DNA of 18,271 bases, taken from Zygnema cylindricum (lineage: Eukaryota; Streptophyta; Zygnematophyceae; Zygnematales; Zygnemataceae). A model generated the notes under the pieces. That model did not search any database. It was not told the DNA's origin and worked only from the letters and a program-made list of their open reading frames with translations. The stretch spans positions 258,114 to 276,384 of the forward strand of contig JBBHKE010003002.1 of the NCBI GenBank assembly GCA_037447655.1, given 5' to 3'. Of the stretch, positions 8,091-15,844 are shown one piece after another. The first letter of the stretch is position 1, and the number at the start of each line of letters is the position of its first letter. The translations under genes and the position numbers were made by a program.

Positions 8091-9758
8091 TTATCCCTCT
8101 GGTTGCTTCATATATATAACTTCCTCCAAATCCCCATGCAAGAAAGCTGTCTTCACATCCATTTGATGCAATTCCATATCCTTTATTGCTGCTAAAGATA
8201 AGAGAATCCTAACAGTAGGAAAAAGAACTACAGGTGAGAACGTCTCTTCATAATCAATGCCCTCTTTCTGGCTATACCCCTTAGCAACAAGCCTGGCCTT
8301 ATATCTCTCAATGGTATTATCGGGATTCAGCTTTAACTTGAATACCCACTTACAACCAATCGCTTTTTGATCCGGTGGAAGTTCCACAAGCTCCCAAGTT
8401 TGAGCCTCCATAATTGACTTTATCTCGTCATTTGCCGCAGCAATCCACAGATCTTTTTCCGGAACAGAGAAAGCTTCTTGAATGGTAAGAGGCTCCCCTG
8501 TGATTGCAGAATAAGCATGATCCACTCGGTCACCTCTTAGCCGGCTGCTTTGTCTTCTTCCCCCCGGAAAATCTGAAGCGAGAATTGTTGGTCCCCGATG
8601 CAGTCTTGGAGGAGGAGGAGGAGGAGGAGGAGGTGGTCCGGTAGTAGTTGCAATAGTAGGTGGATCAGGCAGCCCCAAAACATGTGGTAGTTCAGATGTA
8701 GATGAAGAAACCGTTGTTTGCTTGAAAGGAATCTGCTCAAGGATGACATATTCCTGCAATTTTTCTGCCTTTTCCGCCTCATTCATGCTAAAAACATCAA
8801 CAGATTGACTTTCTTCTTTGATTTGAATATTCCTAGCAATCTGAATTGTATTTTTCTGAGGATTATACACTCTATATCCTACGGACTCATCATCATAGCC
8901 CAAAAATATCCCAGGTACAGATTTTGGACTTAATTTCCAATTTGGAAGGTTATCCAACATAAAACACTTACTTCCAAATACTCTAAAGTGACTAACATTC
9001 GGCTTTCTTCCTGTCCACATTTCATAAGGTGTTTTATCCTTCACAGATCTAGTTTCTATTCTATTTCTAATGTAAGAAGCACACTGAAAAGCTTCTCCCC
9101 AAAATTTTGGATCTACACCTTTATCCATCATCATAGACATAGCACATTCAGTCAAGGTCCTATTGAGTCTTTCAGCCACACCATTCTGTTCCGGAGTGTA
9201 AGGAACATTAAACTCATGAGAAATTCCATTTTCTTTCAAGTATTCAGCAAAGGCATTTGATACATACTCTCCGCCGTTGTCAGATCGCAAAGCAAGGATC
9301 GATTTTCTGTGAAGTTTCTCCGCCCAGATCCGGAAATGCTTGAAATGTGTGAAGACCTCGCTCTTCTCCTTCATAAAGGACACTCGGCTGAAACGTGAGT
9401 GGTCATCAGTGAATGTAACAAGGTATTTCCTTCCACCAAGGGAAGGAACTTTGGCCGGTCCCCATACATCCGAGTGGATAAGGCCGAGAAGATCCTTTGC
9501 TCGATAATCTGAAGTCTGTGGTAGGGGAAGCTTATGAAGCTTTCCTAGAGCACAACCATCACAAACATGGGATTCCTTTTCACCAAGCTTGACACCTTCT
9601 ATCATATTAGTCTTCACCATCTTTTCAAGCCTCTCATTATGAACATGCCCAAGCCTTTTATGCCACAAAACATTTTCAGAAAGGACACTGGAGTACACAA
9701 AATCAACTTTATTAACCAGGTCCATCCGACACAACATGTTTGGGCCTCTAGTTCCCAC
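8091..9758 (-). pseudogene. Copia-B integrase and RT, N-terminal part
   Basis: The longest open stretch of the window (555 codons). The integrase zinc-binding region reads WHKRLGHVHNERL and later CDGCALGKLHKLP (HHCC). The catalytic core shows HSDVWGP (first Asp), RSDNGGEY (second Asp) and PEQNGVAERLNRT (Glu), the DDE triad that joins cDNA ends to target DNA. A GKR-like region (GYDDESVGYRVYNP) follows, then a proline run of ten residues encoded by a GGA microsatellite, then RT: KWVFKLKLNPDNTIERYKAR, EETFSPVV and QMDVKTAFLHGDLEEVIYM with the first RT catalytic Asp. The order integrase before RT is diagnostic of Ty1/copia. It ends at an in-frame TAA; upstream the same frame continues past another TAA at 9837. 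Confidence 0.95.
8608..8633. repeat. (GGA)n microsatellite encoding a proline run
   Basis: About eight and a half GGA units on the plus strand encode ten consecutive prolines on the minus strand, in the spacer between integrase and RT. It keeps the reading frame. This region is normally variable in copia polyproteins. Confidence 0.85.
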
Positions 9759-9836
9759 TAAGGCTACTCTCCCATCTTTGCTTACTATCTTTTTGCCTTT
9801 GCTCTGAAGAACATCAAAACCTTTACTTTCTGCAAC

Positions 9837-10361
9837 TTAGGTAGAAAACAAATTTTTCTTAAATTTAGGCACATATAACACATCATGCAAAGTTCTTTTT
9901 ACAGCTTTGCCATCTATCTCACAATTCAGATCTATGCTACCCTTAGCATTAGCTTCCACCGTGGCACCACAAGCATAAAAGATTTGACGAGTAGGGATAG
10001 GTGTCATATCCTTGAAATACGATTTGTTCCAACACATATGGGAAGAACTTCCGGAGTCCATAATCCACCCGAGATCTTTCTCTCCCTCCATCATCTTTGC
10101 CATAGCAAAGAACTCGGTGTCATCAGTTTTAGGAAAACTAACAACCTCTGATTTCTCCTTCTCCATCTCTTTCACCGACTCCTCTTCCTCCGCTGAAAAA
10201 GCTGCGGTTTTGCTCGGAGGTTTCGGTGTAAATGGAGCTCCTCTCACCTTCCATCCTTTGCGATAAGAACCTGTTTCACACGCTTTTATATACAAAGGAC
10301 AAAACTTGTACAAATGACCATTATTATAGCAATAGACACACCGTTCATATTGCTGAAAGGA
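9837..10361 (-). pseudogene. Copia-B zinc knuckle and aspartic protease
   Basis: Directly after an in-frame TAG at 10362-10364 the frame reads the nucleocapsid CCHC knuckle CVYCYNNGHLYKFC (C-x2-C-x4-H-x4-C), which binds the element RNA. An acidic, Lys/Glu-rich linker follows, then the retropepsin motif GWIMDSGSSSHMCWNKSYF with the DSG active site, and LHDVLYVPKFKKNLFS, typical of the end of copia proteases. The protease would cut the Gag-Pol precursor in particles. The frame ends at a TAA (9837-9839) and then resumes unchanged towards integrase, so this is a point mutation in one long ORF. Confidence 0.92.
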
Positions 10362-11039
10362 CTAATTTCCTTGAAATCTATTATCTCTCTGAAACTGAGC
10401 ATTGTAAGCTACAGCTGGCTTTCCAGAATTAAATGCCAGCTGATTCGCTTCTTCTTCTAACACATACTCTATAGCTGTAGCTAGATTCCACTGTGTCTTA
10501 TCCAATTTTTTCAGTTCATCATAGGCACCTTTATACTCACTGGGAAGCCCCCTCACTAAAATCATTGCTTGGTGATACTCATGAAATGAACCACCTGAAC
10601 ATGCATTTTCAACAACTAGAAGTCTAAATTTATTGCAATATTCTGCCATGCTTCCGCCTGTATACTTCTATTCCCAGATCTGTCCAGCAGTTATAATCTC
10701 ATGTTGTGCATTAGCCCTAGAATATGTCTTTTTCAAAGTATCCCAAATCTTTGATGCTTTAGAAGCCTGAATGTATGTCATATGCAGCTCCTTAGATATC
10801 ATTAATTTTATCAAATGAAGAGCCTGCTCATTCTTTTGATCATAGGTTACATCAGTTTCTACCATAGATCCATTAACAACATCAAAAAGCTTTACTTGTA
10901 CAAAATACGACCTTACAAGATCTGCCCAATACAGATATTCTCTCCCATCAAAAACCGGAATTCGTGAAGGCGGGCCCGTGACCTGTTGTTCTGAGACAAC
11001 AGCCGGAACCGAAGACGATGAGGATGCCGGTGTAGTCAT
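10362..11039 (-). pseudogene. gag: Copia-B Gag
   Basis: The frame starts at 11039 with MTTPASSSSSV, which lies inside the 5' LTR (LTR end at 10984), and crosses the candidate primer-binding site as V-T-G-P-P. It contains the copia Gag (UBN2-like) core: IPVFDGREYLYWADLV, YDQKNEQALHLIKLMI, KASKIWDTLKKTYS and, after an in-frame TAG at 10668-10670, GGSMAEYCNKFRLL, MILVRGLPSEYKGAYDELKK and ATAIEYVLEEEANQL. It continues in the same frame to the zinc knuckle after a second TAG at 10362. The start was chosen because the serine-rich N-terminus is in frame with the Gag core and recurs, diverged, in element C. Two stop codons make it a pseudogene. Confidence 0.9.
10969..10982 (-). promoter_or_regulatory. 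Candidate primer-binding site of copia-B
   Basis: One base after the CA that ends the 5' LTR the minus strand reads GTCACGGGCCCGCC. It resembles the half-tRNA-iMet complement GTTATGGGCCCACC at 11 of 14 positions and sits at the same one-base spacing as in copia-A3. Two differences would leave A:C mismatches with that tRNA and one a G:U pair, so the primer may be another tRNA or the site may have drifted. No TGGTATCAGAGC-like site was seen between 11039 and 10900. Confidence 0.45.
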
Positions 11040-11823
11040 CTCGGAACCAAACCAAGCAAGAAACTTTCACAAAAACCGGTCTGAAAAACAGCAACTTCAA
11101 CAGTTGATAAAACCCAAACCGGAAACACAATAGCTCTGAAAATATACCACATTGTAGATAATATCAAGATGAACATACACACAAAATTACAAGTAATTAT
11201 GCTAACAGATCTGTGAGATATCCACAGATGAAAATGCCAAAAACAGGCTGTACAGTTTTTGACTACAAAATGTTCATACCTTCAAAGTTATCTAAGTCCT
11301 ACTAATATACACCGAAGCCTATGCTGCTGAACGTACGGAGGCATACCAGCCGTACAATAAATACCTGCGGCTCGAACCGAACAAGGTACGTCATACAAAA
11401 AGATTCCTTTACTAATCAACTAACCACACAAAGACAAAAATCTACTTAACTAGATATTTACAAAGGAGTAGGATTCTATATGCCACGTCATTTGTCGTGT
11501 ATGTGGCTCACACGGACCAGTATTTGTCGGCGGTCTCCCTCAGCCGCGTACATATCACATTCGGCACCGTAGACAAATCTCCATGTGCCATTTTGTCCTC
11601 AAGTGTATATATGCACAAACAATCGGATATTCTGGAGTGTCCTCTTTCTTGTAGTGACTTGTGTCTCGGGAGTGTATACAAAGGTGTACTCCCTACCGAT
11701 CTAGTGGAACATCAATTCTGGTGTGTAATGAAACGAACTTACAACCAAACATATGCTAATTCGTGAAACTCTCTCTCCCTCACACTCGAGGCATAGAGAG
11801 GACTAAAGCTTTCCAGAACAACA
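10984..11823 (-). repeat. 5' LTR of copia-B
   Basis: The LTR runs on the minus strand from TGTTGTTCTGGAAAGC (11823) to CTCAGAACAACA (10984), 840 bp, with TCTTT outside. It should carry the promoter; a TATATA at about 11610 and TATTTATTG at about 11358 are possible TATA elements, but neither can be confirmed. The Gag start codon at 11039 is 56 bases before the LTR end. The inverse strand contains an 89-codon open frame in both LTRs, which I treat as chance. Confidence 0.95.
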
Positions 11824-11828
11824 TCTTT
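11824..11828. other. Target-site duplication of copia-B, right copy (TCTTT)
   Basis: Identical to 6056-6060 and directly adjacent to the outer end of the 5' LTR. It lies within the Ty3 linker coding sequence. Confidence 0.9.
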
Positions 11829-12300
11829 TATGATCCTCTCCTTTATCTCCTCCATAGGTTGCACGACAACAATTGTAATTGTTTCCCCTTTCCTGAGTGC
11901 CCTCTTAAGTTGTAAAGCTAAAAGCAGGCGTCCCTCTTCCATGTCTTTACCAGCCACTCCTGCGTTTACCGCAAACTCCTTTTCATATTTTTTCACTCTC
12001 ATACAGTTAGTCCTCTAATCAATTGTAGGATTCCAGTTCTAGAGCCATGGCTTCCCCAGGATTACCTCATGGTCTCCGAAGGTTGATACATGGAGCATCT
12101 CGTACCATTGAAAACTCCCCAAACTGACACGTAACTTTGGTGTACAATGGGTGATCGCAAGAGAACTGCCATCGGCCAATTGAACAGACTGGATGTCGTG
12201 AACACCCACGAGAGGAAGCTTCAACTTCTTTGTCGTTTTTTGGTTGATGAAATTCCCCAACGCACCGGAGTCGACCATGAAGTTGGTTGCGCTGCCCCCA
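11829..12300 (-). pseudogene. Ty3/gypsy aspartic protease and linker
   Basis: On the minus strand the protease reads FMVDSGALGNFINQ with the D-S-G active site, then VQLADGSS, LHVSTFGDHEVILGKPWL, and after an in-frame TAG the diagnostic NWNPTIDW-type region, here with a second TAG in place of the Trp codon. The linker MRVKKYEKEFAVN follows and is cut at 11829 by copia-B; it resumes at 6060. The protease would process Gag-Pol in particles. Protease directly followed by RT, with no integrase between, is the Ty3/gypsy order. Two stops, and a frame change relative to the zinc-knuckle segment upstream, show decay. Confidence 0.85.
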
Positions 12301-12510
12301 ATTTTGCCTTTGAAACCATTAGGTCATTGCCTTCCACAACTAACCTCATGGCGTTAAGTTTGTCTTTATTGGGGACTTTTATTTTTGGGCATTCTCTGGC
12401 CATATGATCAGGAGAATCGCACTGGAAAAACATACTATTCTGTCTCTTTAGTAAAAGTTCCTTGAGGGACAGGTCCTTGGTCTTGTTTTTAGCGGTCTTT
12501 TATTTTTCTT
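12301..12510 (-). pseudogene. gag: Ty3/gypsy Gag end with zinc knuckle
   Basis: On the minus strand the frame TKDLSLKELLLKRQNSM leads into FFQCDSPDHMARECP, a CCHC nucleocapsid knuckle whose first Cys is replaced by Phe. NKDKLNAMRLVVEGND follows, and then a one-base shift leads to the protease frame. Upstream the match ends near a TAA at about 12500 and then at the left edge of the copia-A3 LTR (12511). The rest of this Gag is expected beyond the 3' end of copia-A3, outside the window. Confidence 0.75.
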
Positions 12511-12556
12511 TGTTGAAACGAAGTAATAAATATTCACTTCTTTATTTAAACTCTAG

Positions 12557-12584
12557 AGTGAAGAGAGAGAAAGAGAGAGAGAGA
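12557..12584. repeat. GA-rich microsatellite
   Basis: Consecutive GA units with one AA interruption lie in the U3 part of the copia-A3 LTR. A1 has a shorter GAGAGGGAG at the same place. GA tracts can bind GAGA-type factors in plants, but nothing here tests that. Confidence 0.7.
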
Positions 12585-12651
12585 GTCACCGTGGCTGCCG
12601 TCATAGATAAAAAGAAACAGGCATACAGGCAGACAGATTGATAGATTGCCA

Positions 12652-12723
12652 AAATGTTGCCTTGAACGAGATTTGAACCTAGGTCTACATAGTATTAATA
12701 CATACGCTTTAACCACTAAGGCG
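12652..12723 (-). repeat. tRNA-like (A box/B box) block in the family-A LTR
   Basis: On the minus strand this reads CGCCTTAGTGGTTAAAGC, similar to a pol III A box with D arm, and 33 bases later GGTTCAAATCTC, similar to a B box with T loop, followed by AAGGC that could pair with GCCTT. A canonical anticodon stem and full acceptor stem cannot be drawn, so it is not a tRNA gene. A related block is present in the other family-A LTRs at about 955-1030, 3462-3530 and 5395-5455, always antisense to the LTR. Confidence 0.4.
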
Positions 12724-13117
12724 TTAACAAAACGCTACACGTATTCAGTTTGCTATGTATTTAAAGTGTTACACAAAACGTCACTTTCATTAAAAGATAC
12801 CAAAATTGACAAAACGGCATCTATGGTCAAACAGCGCTCGCGAACGCGAATCTTACCTTGTAAAATACATGGTCGGACGGATGTCGTCGCCCCCACCAAA
12901 CCCGAATGAATATTTGGCGGCTTTTGAACATAATGGCGCGGTGTGCCATGTGGCGCCACATTATTGGACGCCGCAAACGATGGGAGGAGGAACGATGGCT
13001 CCCATATTGACAAGTGTCAACCAGAAGGCCATGTTGTACAATGGTCGTACAAGAAGTATAATCGACCACTGTACCTTCTTGTACTAAACACCCTTTTGAT
13101 TGGCCGAGGGTAGAGTA

Positions 13118-13122
13118 ATAAG
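13118..13122. other. Target-site duplication of element C, left copy (ATAAG)
   Basis: ATAAG directly precedes the TG at 13123 and recurs directly after the CA at 15529 (15530-15534). It defines 13123-15529 as one insertion into the copia-A3 LTR. Confidence 0.85.
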
Positions 13123-13648
13123 TGTTGTTCTACAACCACCATTGCAGGCGGTGAACCAGCAGTAGTAGTGGAAGTAGACATGAAAAAACAGCAGAAACTA
13201 TCAAAGTACCTACTCAGCAGCCAACTTAGATCTGACACAAAATATGACTCAAAAAGCCAATATGCTTCAATTTTGCCACAATAATACACAATACACCAAA
13301 CTGACAATTCCCAAAATTGCAGCAAAAATGACACAGTAAACCATAAGATATGATGTCTAGAAGTTTCCTAAAAACTACCCTTAGAAAATCATATTCCCAA
13401 AACTGAATACTACAAAATTGTCTAAGTTCTAAGTTATATACTCACAGTGTGTATCTACTGATCTACACTAATTCGGGTAACCGTTACTATGGTTATTATC
13501 CTGACTAACGACAAAGCATCCTACCTGTACGTTACTGTATTGTAAAAACCTAATTACTATTTCTAAAACCTAATTAACGGAACACAATTTTTTTATCACA
13601 CTAAACTACAAACTAATGTTATTCAAATATTTACAAAAAATTGAACCG

Positions 13649-13683
13649 TACACAAAACGTTCTTACCGTACACAAAACGTTCC
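13649..13683. promoter_or_regulatory. Two direct copies of CGTACACAAAACGTTC in the C LTR
   Basis: CGTACACAAAACGTTC occurs twice about 19 bases apart, and again twice at about 15016-15051 in the other LTR copy. Short direct repeats like this in the upstream half of an LTR often bind transcription factors. The role is inferred from position only. Confidence 0.5.
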
Positions 13684-13761
13684 AAATGCTTAGTCAGCGG
13701 TGACCGCTAAAGTCCAGCCCAATGTGGTCCTGTAGTACGAGGCACCTGAGTGCTTCGTCAC

Positions 13762-13832
13762 TTGTGGTCCCACGCGAATCAAGCTTGTGGTCCCTCGTGA
13801 CTCGCGCTTTGTGGTCCCAGGTGAATCGCGTC
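13762..13832. repeat. Three 23-24-bp tandem units in the C LTR
   Basis: Units start at 13762, 13785 and 13809. Each begins TTGTGGTCCC and ends with a GAATCGCG-like core. The other LTR copy has three units at 15130, 15153 and 15176. Tandem units in U3 are a common form of retrotransposon enhancer; function here is untested. Confidence 0.75.
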
Positions 13833-14179
13833 CGTTGGAACGAATTCGATCGACGATGGTACCGTCGAGATGTACTTTATGTTTCCGAATACTCGGGACA
13901 GATCCTGTTCGTCCGATCATGTGAATCGCATCGTCAACTTTTTGACGCGTATGGCTGATTGTCGGCGCTACTCCAAAACCTGCATACGTTATTTCGCCGA
14001 CACGTGTCCTTGCAAAAGTACGATACAGTACGATACACTCTACTGTACCTCTTGCTACTGTAACACTAATTAAGGTAAGTCTTATAGTAGACTACTAGGA
14101 AAAATATCCTAAGTTATTATTACCCCTATTGACTGAAATAAAGATTTATAAAATACAACAACTAGGACATGTACAAATA

Positions 14180-14206
14180 GACGTGTACGCAAATCGCGTA
14201 CACGTC
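14180..14206. other. Perfect 11-bp hairpin
   Basis: GACGTGTACGC (14180-14190), loop AAATC, then GCGTACACGTC (14196-14206). It lies at the edge of the element C interior, 20 bases from the LTR and just before the 20-bp array. It is not followed by a T run and is not a bacterial-type terminator. Confidence 0.7.
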
Positions 14207-14234
14207 AAAGATAAGTGAACCGATGTGCCTTTGC

Positions 14235-14467
14235 ACGTGCGAACGAAAATCATGCACGCGCGCAAAAATAATCATGCGTGCATGTATGATTTCGTTCGAG
14301 CGTGTTGAATATCGTGTGCGTGTGCGCAATATCATGCGCGCGTGCGAAATATTGTGCACGCATGCAAAATATCGCTTGCGCGTGCACAATATCATGCGTG
14401 CGTGCGCACTATATTGTGCCCGCATGCAAAATATTGTGCATGCCCGCGACCGACACCATGCGGCATG
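14235..14467. repeat. 20-bp alternating purine/pyrimidine minisatellite (copy 2)
   Basis: About eleven units of 20-22 bases run from ACGTGCGAACG to the flank CATGCGGCATG at 14458-14468. Typical units are GCGCGTGCGAAATATTGTGC, ACGCATGCAAAATATCGCTT and GCGCGTGCACAATATCATGC. The reverse complement of copy 1 (5499-5655) matches unit by unit near the flank, including the approach to the flank, GCRWCCGAYACCATGCGG. Open frames on both strands here come from the periodicity. Confidence 0.85.
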
Positions 14468-14811
14468 AAAGCTGTCGTGCATGAGGGAAAAGCAAGAGCG
14501 AACATGCATCCCAACTAGTAAAGTCATGCTCCACACATATATACAAATGAAAAAGAATGAGAAGGGAAAAATGTATATACAACATGCAAAAGAATAAAGG
14601 TGAAGATGACCAAATGAATAAAAAAGGAAGTATAATCCCCTAACATGAAGTGACCCCTATAATTCCCCCCCCAGCTCCTTAGCCTTCCGAGGAGCTGGTC
14701 AAAACGGTCGGTAGCTCACGACAGCCATGGCAAAACCAATGGCCAGTGAAATTCTATGTCCTCCATTGGACTACAGAATACAGGAAGCCTCTAGATAGTG
14801 TTTAACTAACC

Positions 14812-15529
14812 CACAGTGTGTATCTACTGATCTACACTAATTCGGGTAACCGTTACTACGGTTATTATCCTGACTAACGACAAAGCATCCTACAAGTACG
14901 TTACTGTACCTTAAAAACCTAATTACTATTTTCTAAAACCTGATTAACGGAACACTATTTTTTATCACACTAAACTACAAACTAATGTTATTCAGATATT
15001 TACAGAAATTGATCCGTACACAAAACGTTCTAATCGTACACAAAACGTTCCAAATGCTTTGTCAGCGGTGACCGCTAAAGTCCAACCCAATGTGGTCATG
15101 TAGTACGAAGCACCTGAGTGCTTCGTCACTTGTGGTCCCACGCGAATCACGCTTGTGGTCCCTCGTGAATCGCGCTTGTGGTCCCAGGTGAATCGCGTCC
15201 GTTGGAACAAATTCGATCGACGATGGTACCGTCGAGCTGTACCATATGTTTCCGGAATACTCGGAACAGATCCCATTCGTCCGATCATGTGAATCGCATC
15301 GTCAACTTTTTGACGCGTATGGCTGATTGTCGGCGCTACTCCAAAAACCTGCATACGTTATTTCGCCGACACGTGTCCCTGCAAAAGTACGATACAGTAC
15401 GATACACTCTACTGTACCTCTTGCTACTGTAACACTAATTAAGGTAAGTCTTACAGTAGACTACTAGGAAAAATATCCTAAGTTATTTTTACCCCTATTA
15501 ACTGAAATAAAAATTTATAAATTACAACA
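14812..15529 (-). repeat. 5' LTR of element C, truncated
   Basis: It matches 13443-14160 at a constant offset of 1369, from CACAGTGTGTATC to TACAACA. Sequence left of 14812 does not match the LTR, so the last 320 or so bases of this LTR copy, including the Gag start, are deleted. The outer end is followed by ATAAG (15530-15534). Confidence 0.8.
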
Positions 15530-15830
15530 ATAAGAAGTTGTGAGTTGAAGTTAAGGGACTTAGCGTGTTTGAGGCGCCTCTCTCCACGTGACCTTTTGTA
15601 TCTATTGGTCATCTTTGGCCAACCATAACTTACGGCTCAGGGGAGCAAATTTTGTGATTCTTTTTGCGTTTCACTCAAGGGAGTCTTATCCTCACAGTGG
15701 TGAGGGTTGTTAGAATATTTGTGTGCTTGGGCGACACTTATTCAGTCGGAAATTGAAAGAGTTAAATATTATCCTAGAGGCTTTACATAGGCTACTCATT
15801 CTGTGGGTTAATGGAGACCACATAATTTCA
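15530..15830 (+). repeat. 5' LTR of copia-A3, right (U5) part
   Basis: After the ATAAG duplication the A3 LTR resumes. Shared blocks with A1 include ACCATAACTTACGGCTCAGGG (A1: CATAACTTACTGCTCAATGG), GGGAGTCTTATCCTCACAG, TTATCCTAGAGGC and the end ACCACATAATTTCA at 15830. The reverse complement of 4640-4860 (A2) also matches. The LTR end is fixed by the primer-binding site that follows. Confidence 0.8.
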
Positions 15831-15831
15831 T

Positions 15832-15844
15832 GTTATGGGCCCAC
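15832..15844 (+). promoter_or_regulatory. Primer-binding site of copia-A3, half-tRNA-iMet type
   Basis: One base after the LTR's final CA the plus strand reads GTTATGGGCCCAC. This is, from memory of the initiator tRNA, an exact 13-base complement of the anticodon arm from nucleotide 39 backwards, the site used by Drosophila copia and other hemivirus-type elements. The Gag ATG (15835-15837) is inside it and is the complement of the CAU anticodon. No acceptor-end type site is visible. Confidence 0.7.

Larger units (their letters stand above)
6061..11823 (-). mobile_element. Copia-B: full-length Ty1/copia retrotransposon, decayed
   Basis: This 5.76-kb element has two LTRs of 832 and 840 bp with TG...CA ends, a polypurine tract, a candidate primer-binding site and one polyprotein in the order Gag, protease, integrase, RT, RNase H, which defines the Ty1/copia superfamily. 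It is flanked by TCTTT. The LTRs are about 97-98% identical by eye, so it is younger than the family-A copies. In-frame stops near 10668, 10362, 9837, 8091 and 7168, one frameshift near 7900 and a changed RT active site make it non-autonomous. It sits between protease and RT of the Ty3 scaffold. Confidence 0.95.
12511..13122 (+). repeat. 5' LTR of copia-A3, left part
   Basis: It starts TGTTGAAACGAAGTAATAAA and shares ordered blocks with A1 and A2 LTRs: a GAGAGAG...CCGTGGCTGCC block (like GAGGGAGCTAGAGCCATGGC), the antisense tRNA-like block at 12652-12723, a GGCGCGGTGTGCCATGTGGCG region and AAGGCCATGTTGTACAATGG (like TAGGCCATGTCGTACAATG in A1). It is split at 13122/13123 by element C and resumes at 15535. 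TTCTT (12506-12510) is the expected target duplication. Without element C the LTR is about 908 bp. Confidence 0.75.
13123..14160 (-). repeat. 3' LTR of element C, complete
   Basis: On the minus strand it runs from TGTTGTATTTTATAAATC (14160) to GTTGTAGAACAACA (13123), 1038 bp. The segment 13443-14160 is repeated at 14812-15529, about 95% identical by eye. The end AGAACAACA is the same as the end of the copia-B 5' LTR. A start codon at 13181 opens MSTSTTTAGSPPAMVVVEQ, comparable with MTTPASSSSSVPAVVSEQQ in copia-B; from 13123 the frame runs into A3 LTR sequence. Confidence 0.8.
14161..14811. other. Non-coding interior of element C
   Basis: This interval between the LTR copies has no credible gene. 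It contains an 11-bp perfect hairpin (14180-14206), the 20-bp array (about 14235-14467), CATGCGGCATG and then AT-rich sequence. A CAGCTCCT/AGGAGCTG inverted repeat lies near 14671-14697. On the minus strand TTAGGGGAT near 14635-14643 looks like a polypurine tract but is about 480 bases from the LTR. Confidence 0.6.
13123..15529 (-). mobile_element. Element C: internally deleted LTR retrotransposon
   Basis: This 2407-bp insertion is flanked by ATAAG. Its left end holds a complete LTR (13123-14160); its right end holds the first 718 bases of the same LTR (15529 down to 14812), with the remaining 320 or so missing. The 651-bp interior has no coding domain, no polypurine tract beside the LTR and a 20-bp array. 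The minus orientation is inferred from the Gag-like start inside the left LTR, which matches copia-B in sequence and position. The best reading is a copia element that lost the end of its 5' LTR, the primer-binding site and gag-pol. Confidence 0.75.

Noticed and set aside
11497-11766. Near-identical 89-codon plus-strand open frames at 6566-6835 and 11497-11766
   Set aside because: They are antisense to copia-B and duplicated only because they lie in the two LTRs; no domain motif is visible.
12652-12723. Functional tRNA gene
   Set aside because: A-box and B-box resemblance only; no proper anticodon stem-loop or acceptor pairing, and it lies within an LTR block repeated in other copies.
14235-14467. 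CRISPR-like array
   Set aside because: Units are contiguous, 20-22 bases and diverged, with no unique spacers; the context is a plant retroelement.
13443-15529. The 713-718-bp direct repeats as complete LTRs of an element 13443-15529
   Set aside because: No matching duplication flanks that span; extending the left copy to 13123 gives TG...CA ends with exact ATAAG on both sides and a Gag-like start.
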